Origin: Pseudomonas sp. NC02
GTDB taxonomy: Bacteria > Pseudomonadota > Gammaproteobacteria > Pseudomonadales > Pseudomonadaceae
Direction of reading: 5' to 3'
Length of the DNA: 64,000 nucleotides
Assembly (NCBI RefSeq): GCF_002874965.1
Contig: NZ_CP025624.1
Coordinates: 4,836,001 to 4,900,000, forward strand
In this document: positions 21,567 through 31,925 of the stretch, one piece after another
How positions within the stretch are numbered: position 1 is the first letter of the stretch
Layout: each line of letters opens with the position of its first letter
Translations under genes and position numbers: made by a program
The notes under the pieces: generated by a model
Databases searched by the model: none
What the model was told of the DNA's origin: nothing
The model's input: the letters and a program-made list of their open reading frames with translations, nothing else

Positions 21567-22724
21567 ATGATCTTCACCCAGGAACACGAAGCACTGCGTC
21601 GCACCGTCCGTGGCTTTGTCGAGCGCGAGATCAACCCGCATGTGGATGAGTGGGAAAAGGCCGGACGCTTTCCGATCCACGAGATCTTCCGCAAGGCCGG
21701 CGACCTCGGTTTGCTGGGTATTTCCAAGCCGGAAAAATTCGGTGGCATGGGCCTCGACTACAGCTACTCGATCGTCGCCGCCGAAGAGTTCGGCAGCATT
21801 CGCTGCGGCGGCATCCCGATGTCCATCGGCGTGCAGACCGACATGTGCACCCCGGCCCTCGCCCGCTTCGGCTCCGATGAATTGCGCGAAGAATTCCTGC
21901 GCCCGGCCATCAGCGGCGAACAGGTGGGCTGCATCGGCGTCTCGGAAACCGGCGCCGGCTCCGACGTGGCCGGGCTGAAAACCCATGCCCGCAAGGACGG
22001 CACTGACTACGTGATCAACGGCAGCAAGATGTGGATCACCAACTCACCGAGCGCCGACTTCATCTGCCTGCTGGCCAACACCTCGGACGACAAGCCGCAC
22101 ATCAACAAGTCGCTGATCATGGTGCCGATGAACACCCCCGGCATCAGCGTCAGCCCGCCCCTGGAAAAGCTCGGCATGCACAGCTCGGAAACCGCCCAGG
22201 TGTTTTTCGACGACGTGCGCATCCCCCAGCGCAACCGCATCGGCCATGAAGGTGCGGGGTTCATGATGCAGATGCTGCAGTTCCAGGAAGAGCGGCTGTT
22301 CGGCGCGGCCAATATGGTCAAGGGCCTGGAGTACTGCATCGACAGCACCATCGATTACTGCAAGGAACGCAAGACCTTCGGCAAGGCGCTGATCGACAAC
22401 CAGGTGATCCACTTCCGCCTGGCCGAACTGTCCACCGAAATCGAATGCCTGCGGGCGCTGGTGTACCAGGCCACCGAGCAGTACATCAAGGGCCAGGACG
22501 TGACGCGCCTGGCCTCCATGGCCAAGCTCAAGGCCGGCCGCCTGGGCCGGGAAGTCAGCGACAGTTGCCTGCAATATTGGGGCGGCATGGGGTTCATGTG
22601 GGACAACCCGGTGGCCCGGGCTTATCGCGATGTGCGGCTGGTGTCGATTGGTGGTGGGGCGGACGAGATCATGCTGGGGATCATCTGCAAATTGATGGGC
22701 ACCCTGCCGGGGAAGAAGTCGTGA
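21567..22724 (+). CDS. atuD: Citronellyl-CoA dehydrogenase AtuD
   Basis: 385-aa FAD-dependent acyl-CoA dehydrogenase; oxidises citronellyl-CoA to geranyl-CoA in the pathway. Visible: the FAD/substrate motif IGVSETGAGSDVAGL (~residue 128 on), WITNSPSADF, QFQEERLFGAAN, the helical C-terminal domain with YWGGMGFMWDNPVARAYRD, and IGGGADEIML, which includes the Glu at the usual catalytic position. I start at ATG 21567 (AGGGAG 10 bases ahead); the longer reading from 21492 runs through the palindromic repeat. Its stop overlaps the atuE start by 4 bases. Confidence 0.93.
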   Translation: MIFTQEHEALRRTVRGFVEREINPHVDEWEKAGRFPIHEIFRKAGDLGLLGISKPEKFGGMGLDYSYSIVAAEEFGSIRCGGIPMSIGVQTDMCTPALARFGSDELREEFLRPAISGEQVGCIGVSETGAGSDVAGLKTHARKDGTDYVINGSKMWITNSPSADFICLLANTSDDKPHINKSLIMVPMNTPGISVSPPLEKLGMHSSETAQVFFDDVRIPQRNRIGHEGAGFMMQMLQFQEERLFGAANMVKGLEYCIDSTIDYCKERKTFGKALIDNQVIHFRLAELSTEIECLRALVYQATEQYIKGQDVTRLASMAKLKAGRLGREVSDSCLQYWGGMGFMWDNPVARAYRDVRLVSIGGGADEIMLGIICKLMGTLPGKKS

Positions 22725-23494
22725 ACACGTTGTTGCTGGAACCGCATAACGGGGTGCTGCATGTGACCCTCAATCGGCCGGACAGCCGCAATGCCATGAG
22801 CCTGGAAATGGTCAACGAACTGCGTGCGGTACTGGCCGATGTGGCTGGGGACAAGAGCGTGCGGGCGTTGGTTATCAGCGGCGCGGGTGGGCATTTTTCG
22901 GCCGGTGGCGATGTGAAGGACATGGCTCGCGCGGGAGCCGCGGGCGGCTTGCAGGCGTTGAACCGGGCGTTCGGTACGCTGTTGCAGGAAGTGGAGGCGC
23001 TGCCGCAGGTGGTGATTGTGGTGCTTGAGGGTGCCGTGCTGGGCGGCGGGTTTGGGTTGGTGTGTGTCAGTGATGTAGCGATTGCGGATCATCAGGCGCA
23101 GTTTGGGTTGCCGGAGACCGGCCTTGGGTTGTTGCCGGCGCAGATTGCCCCGTTCGTGGTGAAGCGTATCGGGCTGACCCAGGCGCGGCGGCTGGCTTTG
23201 ACGGCGGCGCGGTTTGATGGGGTTGAGGCGCTGCGGTTGGGGTTGGTGCATTTTGTGGAGCACGATCCGCAGGCGTTGGCGGAGCGGCTGGATGAGGTGT
23301 TGGGGCAGGTTTTGCGGTGTGCTCCGGGGGCTAATGCGCGGACCAAGGCGTTGCTGCTGGCCAGTGGTGAGCAGGTTTTGGGGCCGTTGTTGGACCAGGC
23401 TGCCGAGTGGTTTGCCGAGGCGGTTTGTGGTGAGGAAGGGGTTGAGGGGACTCAGGCGTTTGTGCAGAAGCGCAGGCCGGGGTGGGCGCGATGA
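22721..23494 (+). CDS. atuE: Isohexenylglutaconyl-CoA hydratase AtuE
   Basis: 257-aa crotonase-fold hydratase acting after geranyl-CoA carboxylase. The two oxyanion-hole segments are visible: GGHFSAGGDVKDM (~56) and GAVLGGGFGLV (~104). GTG start at 22721 overlaps the atuD stop (GTGA), so translation is probably coupled; a longer frame back to 22445 lies inside atuD. The 3' two thirds are strikingly G/T-rich (for example 44 of 60 bases in 23281-23340), quite unlike atuA-atuD, up to the element that follows 8 bp after the stop. Confidence 0.92.
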   Translation: MNTLLLEPHNGVLHVTLNRPDSRNAMSLEMVNELRAVLADVAGDKSVRALVISGAGGHFSAGGDVKDMARAGAAGGLQALNRAFGTLLQEVEALPQVVIVVLEGAVLGGGFGLVCVSDVAIADHQAQFGLPETGLGLLPAQIAPFVVKRIGLTQARRLALTAARFDGVEALRLGLVHFVEHDPQALAERLDEVLGQVLRCAPGANARTKALLLASGEQVLGPLLDQAAEWFAEAVCGEEGVEGTQAFVQKRRPGWAR

Positions 23495-23502
23495 ATCGGG
23501 GG

Positions 23503-24310
23503 CATATCCGTTATTTTTGTAATGGCGACTATGGGTTCCGCTCTTACAGCGGGTCACTTTTGAAAAGCGCAAAAGTAACCAAAACGCTCTTGCCCCACCA
23601 CTCGGCACCTCGCCTAGGCTCGGTGTGCCCTCACTCCGGCTTTGGAGCGTGGGCCGCCGTCATGGGCCATCCTTGGCCCAGGACGGCTAACCCGGCGTCC
23701 TGCCGGGTTACCCACGCTCCAAAGCCTGCGTTCGGCCAGCGTGGTTTAACGGGGCGCCCAAGATCAAGATCAAAAGCCAGAGCACAGCGGCCTACCGGCC
23801 GGCTTGAGTGTTGAAGAGCAAAATCAAAAGCTGAAGCGGGCACGGTCAAATGTGGGAGCTGGCTTGCCTGCGATGGCATCGCCTCGGTGTATCTGAAAAA
23901 CCGAGTTGTCTGCATCGCAGGCAAGCCAGCTCCCACAGAAAAGCAGAGCTGCATCAGCTTCAGATTTGGCTTTCGCTCTGGATCTTGCCTTTGCTTTTAA
24001 CACTCAAGCCGGCCGGGAGGCCGCTGTGCTCTTGATCTGCTTTTGATCTTGATCTGACTGCCCCATTCAGCCCGAGGCCGAACGCAGGTATTGCGGAGCG
24101 GGTAAACCGGCAGGACGCCGGTTTAGCCGCGCCGGGCCATGGATGGCCCGTCGCGGCGGCCCGCGGAGCAATGCCGGAGTGAGGGAACGCCGAGCCACAG
24201 CGAGGCGCCGACAGGCGGGGCAGAGCGTTTTGGTTACTTTTGCGCTTTTCAAAAGTGACCCGCTGTAAGAGCGGAACCATAAGCAGCCGTTACCGAAGAA
24301 ACGGATATGT
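23503..24310. repeat. Composite palindromic element, copy A (inserted between atuE and atuF)
   Basis: 808 bp, non-coding. Ends are CATATCCGTTATT and AAACGGATATG. Both arms carry the block GCTCTTACAGCGGGTCACTTTTG...GCGCAAAAGTAACC in inverted orientation. Inward of it, each arm has an enclosed hairpin pair (23639-23725 on the left; about 24090-24175 on the right). The centre is a REP doublet (23852-23936, GTGGGAGCTGGCTTGCCTGCG type). No transposase and no ORF with a ribosome site. It occupies what would be the intergenic space inside the atu operon. Same orientation as copy D. Confidence 0.9.
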
Positions 24311-24335
24311 ACCCGACAAGCCAAGGACCACCACC

Positions 24336-26270
<1,935 letters not shown>

Positions 26271-26341
26271 GCCCTGGGCGGAACTAGCAGGCTTGGCTAC
26301 GCTCTATCCCCATCAGGACGGGAAGAGTACGGGAACCTGCG

Positions 26342-26884
26342 ATGCCTCATTGGCTGATTATTGATCTTGAAGCCACAACGGATGAAGGCGGCTGGCCCGT
26401 GACCGAGATGGAAATCATCGAAATCGGTGTGAGCCTGGTCAACCGCCAGGGCCGTGAACTGGACCATTTCCAGCGTTTCGTGCGGCCATTGCGCAGGCCG
26501 CTGCTGACGCCGTTCTGCCGCCAGTTGACCCACATCACCCAGGCGAATATCGACGCTGCCGCGCCGTTGATCGAGGTGTGGCCGCTGTTCGAACGCTGGC
26601 TTGGCCAGCACCAGGCACGCCTGGAAGGCTGGGCGAGCTGGGGTGACTACGATCGCCAGCAACTGGAACTGGAGTGGCAGCGCCATGGCTTGAGCAGCGT
26701 GCTGGGCCAGACACCCCACGTGAACCTCAAGCAACGCTTCGCCAAGGCCCGGCGCCTGGACAAGCCGCTGGGGCTCAACGGCGCGCTGCAACTGGCCGGC
26801 ATGCAGTTCCACGGCCAACAGCATCGGGCGCTGGAAGATGCACGCAATACCGCACGGCTGCTGCCGTTGATTTTGCCCGTGTAG
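26342..26884 (+). CDS. DEDDh-family 3'-5' exonuclease
   Basis: 180-aa RNase T/ERI-1-like exonuclease domain with all four acidic metal ligands and the catalytic His: Asp8 and Glu10 in IIDLEAT, Asp102 in GDYD, His161 and Asp166 in HRALEDARN. The protein is a single catalytic domain. The substrate, RNA or DNA ends, cannot be told. It stands alone, 71 bp after atuF and 47 bp before ppnP, and is not expected to belong to terpene degradation. Confidence 0.88.
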   Translation: MPHWLIIDLEATTDEGGWPVTEMEIIEIGVSLVNRQGRELDHFQRFVRPLRRPLLTPFCRQLTHITQANIDAAAPLIEVWPLFERWLGQHQARLEGWASWGDYDRQQLELEWQRHGLSSVLGQTPHVNLKQRFAKARRLDKPLGLNGALQLAGMQFHGQQHRALEDARNTARLLPLILPV

Positions 26885-26931
26885 AAGGCATACTGGCCGA
26901 CCTTTCTTGACCCTTTTCCGAGGATTCGCCC

Positions 26932-27216
26932 ATGTTTAAAGTCAACGAGTACTTCGACGGCACCGTCAAGTCGATCGCTTTCGGCACTGCAGAAGGTCCG
27001 GCGACCATCGGCGTCATGGCCCCGGGTGAATACGAGTTCGGCACTGCCCAGCGTGAAATCATGCACGTGGTATCGGGCGCACTGACCGTCAAGCTGCCAG
27101 ACAGCACCGACTGGGAAACCTTCGCCGCCGGCAGCCAGTTCAACGTGCCAGCCAACAGCAAGTTCCAGCTGAAGGTGGCGGTCGACACCGCCTACCTGTG
27201 CGAATACCGCGGCTAA
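26932..27216 (+). CDS. ppnP: Pyrimidine/purine nucleoside phosphorylase PpnP
   Basis: 94-aa single-domain cupin of the PpnP (YaiE, DUF1255) family, which phosphorolyses several nucleosides to base and ribose-1-phosphate. Full-length with typical [15 protein letters not shown] at the start, [16 protein letters not shown] and [14 protein letters not shown] in the middle, and [17 protein letters not shown] near the end. GAGG ribosome site ahead of ATG 26932; a strong terminator follows 14 bp after the stop. Confidence 0.95.
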   Translation: MFKVNEYFDGTVKSIAFGTAEGPATIGVMAPGEYEFGTAQREIMHVVSGALTVKLPDSTDWETFAAGSQFNVPANSKFQLKVAVDTAYLCEYRG

Positions 27217-27230
27217 ACGTTCGATAGCCG

Positions 27231-27267
27231 AAAAAAATGCCCGTCTCGCGAGAGACGGGCATTTTTC
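27231..27267. terminator. Bidirectional Rho-independent terminator
   Basis: ATGCCCGTCTC/GAGACGGGCAT stem with an A-run on the left and a T-run on the right, between the convergent ppnP and MOSC genes; it should serve both strands. Confidence 0.93.
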
Positions 27268-27280
27268 ATTTCAGGGCTGC

Positions 27281-28087
27281 TTACTCCAGGATCGTCACCG
27301 GCATGCCGACTTCCAGGCGGCCCACCCCATCGTTGACCAGGTTCTGCCCGAACATCACATCGCCCTCTTGCTCGCGGTAGGTCTTGAGCGTGGCCAGCGG
27401 TTCGCGGTCGGCACTGCGCTCGCCACTCGCCGGGTCGATGGTGGTGAGGATGCAGCGTGAGCAGGACTTGACCACGCGAAACTCCACGTCACCGATCCGT
27501 ATCCGCTTCCAGCCGTCTTCGGCAAAGGCTTCGCTGCCCTCGATCACCAGGTTGGGGCGAAAACGCAGCATCTCCATGGGCCGACCGATACGCTGGGACA
27601 GGTCATCCAGGGACGCCTGGCCGATCAGCAGCAACGGAAAGCCATCGGCAAACGCGACCTTGTCATCATCCTTGCCGTAGCCGGCCTCGGTCGTGCGCGC
27701 ACGGGACAGCGGCACTTGCACCAGTCGCGTGGGTTTGCCGATGAATTCGCTGAGCCAGGCGCCCGCCTCGTCACCGGCATCCGGCACGCGCAAGGTGTCG
27801 CGCCAGATGGTCACGCCGCGCAACTCGGCATCGCTGCCGGGCAGTGGCACGTCAAGGGCAGGTTGGCCTTCGGCGCTCAAGGTCAGGCCACCGGCGCTGT
27901 TCCACAGCGCCGAGAGCTGGCTCATCCTGGCCACGGCGCGCTGGGTCAGGAAACGCCCGCTGGCCTCGTCCACCAACATCCAGCGTCGATCCCCGTCGAG
28001 CCCGAGTGTGTCCAGGCCGATCTGCTGCAAGGATTCACCCTTGCCGGACTTCAAGGGGTATCGGTACAACGCGCTGAGACGAAGCAT
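27281..28087 (-). CDS. MOSC-domain protein, YcbX-like (molybdenum-cofactor sulfurase C-terminal fold)
   Basis: 268 aa. N-terminal beta-barrel domain (LSALYRYPLKSGKGES, GDRRWMLVDEASGRFLTQR) followed by a MOSC domain with the conserved Cys block KSCSRCILTTIDP (~209 on) and GQNLVNDGVGRLEVG. E. coli YcbX carries a further C-terminal ferredoxin domain, absent here, so it would need a separate electron donor. Family members reduce N-hydroxylated compounds through a molybdenum cofactor; the role here is inferred. Converges on ppnP. Confidence 0.88.
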   Translation of the reverse strand: MLRLSALYRYPLKSGKGESLQQIGLDTLGLDGDRRWMLVDEASGRFLTQRAVARMSQLSALWNSAGGLTLSAEGQPALDVPLPGSDAELRGVTIWRDTLRVPDAGDEAGAWLSEFIGKPTRLVQVPLSRARTTEAGYGKDDDKVAFADGFPLLLIGQASLDDLSQRIGRPMEMLRFRPNLVIEGSEAFAEDGWKRIRIGDVEFRVVKSCSRCILTTIDPASGERSADREPLATLKTYREQEGDVMFGQNLVNDGVGRLEVGMPVTILE

Positions 28088-28126
28088 GGGCCTGCATTCC
28101 TGAGGGACAAAGCCGTCACCCTAAGC

Positions 28127-29062
28127 TCAAGCCGGGACTTCGTCCAGCATCAGGCGCTGACGCACCACGTCCACCAACTTGTCGGGCTGGAACTTGGAGA
28201 GGAAGTTGTCGCAACCGACCTTCTTCACCATCGAGTCGTTGAAGCTGCCGGACAACGACGTATGCAGCACCACGTACAGGCCGCGCAGGCGCGGGTCGTT
28301 GCGAATCTCGGTGGTCAGGCGGTAGCCGTCCATCTCGGGCATTTCGGCGTCGGTGAAGATCATCAACAGCTTGTCGGTCATCACCTGGCCACTGTCGGCC
28401 CAGGCCTTGAGCATGTTCAATGCCTTGAGGCCGTCGCTGGCAATGTGCATCTTCACCCCCAACTGTCCGAGGGTGTCACGCAGTTGCGAGAGGGCGACGT
28501 TGGAGTCATCCACCAGCAGCACTTCGCGGCCGCGGGCGCGTTCCAGCACCGGGTCTTCAAGTTTCTCGCGGGAAACCTTGGCGTTGTAGGGCACGATTTC
28601 GGCGAGGACTTTTTCCACGTCGATGATTTCCACCAACTGGTCATCGACCTTGCTGATGGCCGTCAGGTAATGCTGGCGCCCGGCACTTGCCGGCGGCGGC
28701 AGGATCGCCTCCCAGTTCATGTTGACGATGCGGTCGACGCCGCCCACCAGGAACGCCTGCACCGAGCGGTTGTACTCGGTGACGATAATGGTGCTGTTGG
28801 GGCCCGGAATCAGCGGACGCATGCCAATCGCCTGGGACAGGTCGATCACCGGCAACGTCTGCCCACGCAGGTTGACCACGCCGCAGACAAATGGGTGGCG
28901 CTGGGGCATCAGGGTCAACTTGGGCAGTTGCAGCACTTCCTGCACCTTGAACACGTTGATCGCGAACAGCTGCCGCCCGGCCAGGCGAAACATGAGGATC
29001 TCCAGGCGATTCTCACCCACCAATTGTGTGCGTTGATCTACCGTGTCGAGAATGCCGGCCAT
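28127..29062 (-). CDS. cheV: Chemotaxis coupling protein CheV
   Basis: 311 aa: a CheW-like domain (~15-160; FKVQEVLQLPKLTLMPQRHP, GVVNLRGQTLPVIDL) fused to a response-regulator receiver domain (~180-300; VLLVDDSNVALSQ, phospho-acceptor Asp in FTDAEMPEMDGY). CheV links chemoreceptors to CheA, with tuning by phosphorylation. I use ATG 29062 (CAGGAG ahead, MAGILDTVDQRT start) rather than the open frame to 29125. A sigma-28-type promoter precedes it, consistent with control together with flagellar/chemotaxis genes although no such genes are adjacent. Confidence 0.93.
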   Translation of the reverse strand: MAGILDTVDQRTQLVGENRLEILMFRLAGRQLFAINVFKVQEVLQLPKLTLMPQRHPFVCGVVNLRGQTLPVIDLSQAIGMRPLIPGPNSTIIVTEYNRSVQAFLVGGVDRIVNMNWEAILPPPASAGRQHYLTAISKVDDQLVEIIDVEKVLAEIVPYNAKVSREKLEDPVLERARGREVLLVDDSNVALSQLRDTLGQLGVKMHIASDGLKALNMLKAWADSGQVMTDKLLMIFTDAEMPEMDGYRLTTEIRNDPRLRGLYVVLHTSLSGSFNDSMVKKVGCDNFLSKFQPDKLVDVVRQRLMLDEVPA

Positions 29063-29112
29063 TAAAGACTCCTGGGGTTTAGCGGATGGATAGTGCTGGT
29101 CACTGAAGCAGG

Positions 29113-29139
29113 TTATCGGCGGCAAACGCCGGACCTTGA
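29113..29139 (-). promoter_or_regulatory. FliA (sigma-28) promoter of cheV
   Basis: On the minus strand: TCAA, 15 bases, GCCGATAA. The -10 is a perfect match to the flagellar sigma factor consensus; the -35 differs from TAAA at one base. It lies 51 bp upstream of the cheV start. Confidence 0.82.
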
Positions 29140-29168
29140 CCCCCCACTAAAATGCCATGCAAATCCAT

Positions 29169-29187
29169 TGATGTCACACTGACATCA
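29169..29187. promoter_or_regulatory. Perfect inverted repeat, possible operator
   Basis: TGATGTCA-CAC-TGACATCA, 8-bp perfect arms, 30 bp upstream of the cheV promoter -35. It looks like a dimeric-regulator site; the binder is unknown. Confidence 0.5.
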
Positions 29188-29612
29188 TGCTTTACTGAAC
29201 CCGCTTCAACGCAAGGCCCATCACCACCGCCGCGTGACCGCAAAGTCTGCGCGAGGTTCCGCTATGTAAGGGATTCCCCTATCCACAATCAGGACCAACC
29301 TGATATTCGCGATATCTAATAGCCATTAATGTGACGCCATTCTCATTGCATGAATGGAGTCAGGCTTTTGTTTGCTATCGCAAGCCCACGGCCAACGGAT
29401 CATCCAGTGGCTTATGTACTGGCACCCAAAGAAGTTGTGCGAATGTCCCTGGAAATTGTGGGGTACTCGGACGACGGCCGTCATTCAAATAAATTTCCTA
29501 CTGAAAAGTCGGAACGGGCCTACAGATATTCGTCATATTTCAGCGGTAGTTTTACGCCATTCAACCGGTGCAACATCTCATCATCCGATCGTATGTTCTG
29601 GAGACTTGTGTG
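29188..29612. other. Intergenic stretch without a supported gene
   Basis: About 425 bp between cheV regulatory DNA and the Hpt-like gene. Base composition is lower in GC than the surroundings. Open frames at 29350-29613 and 29354-29689 lack ribosome sites and recognisable domains. It presumably holds the promoter of the gene at 29613, but I could not identify one with confidence. Confidence 0.5.
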
Positions 29613-30056
29613 ATGAACGACGGCAAAGAGTGGCAACTTGCACTTCCCGAGTTCCTCCTCGAAGCGGAAATGTTGCTGGCCAAGTCTGAAGAATGCTTGA
29701 GCCACCTGCATTTGATCCGCAACGACAGTGACGCGATCGACTGCATGAAAACCAACCTGATCAAGCTCGCGGAAAAATCCGAAGCCCTGGCCCTGAGGGC
29801 GATCAGCGAGTTCTCACGGCATATCCAGTACCTGATCAGCAACGCCGCCAGCCCCCTGCAACTGCATGACGAAGCACTTGATGCACTGCACAACTGCCTC
29901 ACCCTGCTAGCCTGGCAACTGGAGTTGATCGATACAAAAACCGGCAAGCTCGGCCTGGATGAAACGGAACAAACCGTGTTGATCGCCACCGTTGTCCAAC
30001 ACATCCCCCAAAGCGATTTCGGCTATAAGCAACAACACAGGCCTTACGCTATTTGA
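29613..30056 (+). CDS. Small all-helical protein resembling a degenerate Hpt/CheA-P1 domain
   Basis: 147 aa, unrecognised by name. The helical pattern (EFLLEAEMLLAKSEECLSHL, then NLIKLAEKSEALALRAISEF, then HDEALDALHNCLTLLAWQL) resembles the four-helix histidine phosphotransfer domain at the N terminus of CheA. Where an active domain has HxxKG this protein has DCMKTNLIKL, with no His. It may therefore be a non-phosphorylatable partner or inhibitor, or the resemblance may be structural chance. Start ATG 29613 (GGAG 8 bases ahead); an upstream in-frame ATG at 29568 is less likely. It lies between cheV and a sensor-kinase/regulator pair. Confidence 0.6.
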   Translation: MNDGKEWQLALPEFLLEAEMLLAKSEECLSHLHLIRNDSDAIDCMKTNLIKLAEKSEALALRAISEFSRHIQYLISNAASPLQLHDEALDALHNCLTLLAWQLELIDTKTGKLGLDETEQTVLIATVVQHIPQSDFGYKQQHRPYAI

Positions 30057-30375
30057 GGCTTCTTCGCATTTAAGCGACAAAAATGTCGCATTCAATTGCC
30101 TGATTATCTAAAAACGACACCACAACTATTTATGCATCACGACGTCGTTAGCAGAAAAATATCAATAAGCCACTAACGACAATACTGATACAAAACAACT
30201 TCAATGATACAACTTCCCCACTCGTTGAACTCCGGGACTACCTTCCGGGACGCTGCCGTGATTAATACGCCTCATCCCGCTCGGCGCCAGGCGACCAACG
30301 GTAATAGTGGTGGTACCATGCCCCGCTCGAAGTGACTCAACTTCATGATGCATATAAACGTGAAATGCGCCTCCT
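30057..30375. other. AT-rich intergenic region with two inverted repeats
   Basis: GCGAC-N6-GTCGC (30074-30089) forms a hairpin 17 bp after the preceding stop but has no T-run. GTCGTTAG (30144-30151) and CTAACGAC (30173-30180) are exact inverted copies 21 bp apart and could be a regulator site for the kinase operon. The rest is AT-rich with no supported gene. Confidence 0.5.
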
Positions 30376-31269
30376 ATGTACGCCAGCCTGAAGTCACTCA
30401 TCGCAAGGTCCGTGTCCCGAAGCAATGCACGCTGGATAACCCTCGCGCTATGCCTGTGCGCGTGCCTGCTCAGCCTGTGGGCTTATGCACACTCGGCCGA
30501 TCTTCCCCTGGCGCTGTTGTCAGTGAACCTGGCCACCCTGCTGGTGGTGGGCTTGCAACAGTGGCGCTCACGCAAGTCCATCAAGTTCCAGCCCCAGGAG
30601 TTGGCCGACCGTCTGTTGCAGGTCCAGGAAAACGAACGTCATCGCCTCAGCCGCGAACTGCACGACGATATCGGCCAACTGTTGACCGCCGCCAAGCTGC
30701 AAAGTGAATGGCTCAAGCGCCGTCTTCCGGAAAACCTGCAGGGCCACTGTGCGGTGCTGTGCAACACCCTCAACGAAACCCTGGCCAAGGTGCAGGACGT
30801 GTCGGCCATCCTCAACCCCCGGCAACTGGCGAGCCTGGGCCTTGAGGCGAGCCTGCGGGCGCATCTGCTCAAGACCCTGGAAAACACCCGGGTAAGCTGG
30901 AGCCTGGAATGCCATCAACGGCTGACCGGCATCCCGGAAGAGATGGCTGTTGCCGCCTTTCGCATTACCCAGGAAGCCGTCACCAACATGCTGCGCCATG
31001 CCCAGGCACGTAACCTGCTGGTACGCCTGCAACGCCTGCCCGAAGGCCTGTCACTGTTTATCAGCGATGACGGCCAGGGCTTTTCGCCCGCCATCAACCC
31101 CGCCCAGGAAGGCCAGCGGGGCATGGCCGGGATGTCCGAGCGGATTGATCAACTGGGAGGCACATTGTCGGTCAATAGCCAGCCAGGCTCCGGGACGAGG
31201 ATCGAAGCGCTTTTCCCCTGGGCGCCCCGCGCCCTCGAACGGGCCAACCCCCATAAGGTTCTAGAGTGA
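30376..31269 (+). CDS. NarL-type sensor histidine kinase (HisKA_3)
   Basis: 297 aa. Two membrane helices near the N terminus (~20-38 and ~43-61) with almost no periplasmic loop, then a HisKA_3 dimerisation domain (ENERHRLSRELHDDIGQLL, phospho-His96) and an HATPase_c domain (ITQEAVTNMLRHA, DDGQGFSP, GMAGMSERIDQLGG). There is no extracellular sensor domain, so it probably senses through the membrane segment or a partner protein. Its stop overlaps the start of the response regulator (GTGA), which makes them a cognate pair. Signal and targets are unknown. Confidence 0.9.
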   Translation: MYASLKSLIARSVSRSNARWITLALCLCACLLSLWAYAHSADLPLALLSVNLATLLVVGLQQWRSRKSIKFQPQELADRLLQVQENERHRLSRELHDDIGQLLTAAKLQSEWLKRRLPENLQGHCAVLCNTLNETLAKVQDVSAILNPRQLASLGLEASLRAHLLKTLENTRVSWSLECHQRLTGIPEEMAVAAFRITQEAVTNMLRHAQARNLLVRLQRLPEGLSLFISDDGQGFSPAINPAQEGQRGMAGMSERIDQLGGTLSVNSQPGSGTRIEALFPWAPRALERANPHKVLE

Positions 31270-31925
31270 CGTGCAACTTACTCCTGGTGGATGACCACTC
31301 CCTGATCAGGGCCGGCGTGCGTGCGCTGGTCATGGATATTCCCGGCTACGCGGTGATCGGTGAAGCGAGCGACGGCGCGCAGTTGCTGGAGCGGTTTGAC
31401 GCGCTGCAACCCGACATCGTGCTGCTTGACCTGTCGATGAAGCACACCGGCGGGCTCGATGCATTGAAAGACCTCAAGCGCGCCTACCCGAAGAGCAAGG
31501 TGCTGATCCTGTCGATGCACACCGACCCGGAGCTGATCATGTGTGCGCTGGAGTCCGGCGCCCATGGCTACCTGCTCAAGGACACCACTGCCAATGAGCT
31601 GGAGCACGCGCTGCTGGCGTTGCGCAACAACGAACGCTACCTCAGCCCGGCAATCGCCCATACGGTGATCAACCAGGCGCTGATCCGCAATCAGGCCCAG
31701 GTCAACCCGCCGCCCCACAGCCACAACCTGACGGCACGCCAGTTGGAAATCCTGCGCTTGATCGTGCGCGGCAAGTCCACCCGTGAAATCGCCAATGGCC
31801 TGGGTCTGAGCATCAAGACCGTGGAAGCCCACCGCTCGCAGATCATGAAGCGCCTGCAGATTTTCGACGTGGCGGGCCTGGTGCTGTTCGCAGTGCGCGA
31901 ACAGATCATCAGCCTTGACGATTAG
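31266..31925 (+). CDS. LuxR/NarL-family response regulator
   Basis: 219 aa. Receiver domain with VDDHS, phospho-acceptor Asp55 in IVLLDLSM and the conserved Lys in YLLKDTT; C-terminal LuxR-type helix-turn-helix (LTARQLEILRLIVRGKSTREI, GLSIKTVEAHRSQIMKRL). GTG start overlaps the kinase stop by 4 bases; its own 3' end overlaps the convergent yegS-like gene by 17 bp. DNA targets cannot be told from the window; the inverted repeat at 30144-30180 is a candidate autoregulatory site. Confidence 0.92.
   Translation: MTCNLLLVDDHSLIRAGVRALVMDIPGYAVIGEASDGAQLLERFDALQPDIVLLDLSMKHTGGLDALKDLKRAYPKSKVLILSMHTDPELIMCALESGAHGYLLKDTTANELEHALLALRNNERYLSPAIAHTVINQALIRNQAQVNPPPHSHNLTARQLEILRLIVRGKSTREIANGLGLSIKTVEAHRSQIMKRLQIFDVAGLVLFAVREQIISLDD

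Noticed and set aside
23503-24310. CRISPR array or rRNA/tRNA cluster as explanation of the repeats
   Set aside because: No short direct repeats with regular spacers and no cloverleaf or rRNA motifs; the structure is a long inverted repeat.
23482-24324. Several small ORFs inside the composite elements (also 43577-44464, 55645-56432)
   Set aside because: They translate repeat arms, recur on both strands in all copies because of the palindrome, and have no consistent start or ribosome site.
29350-29689. ORFs of 87 and 111 codons between cheV and the Hpt-like gene
   Set aside because: Overlapping in different frames, no ribosome site, no domain, composition not coding-like.
30201-30425. 74-codon minus-strand ORF overlapping the kinase start
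   Set aside because: No ribosome site or homology; overlaps the kinase N terminus and its leader.
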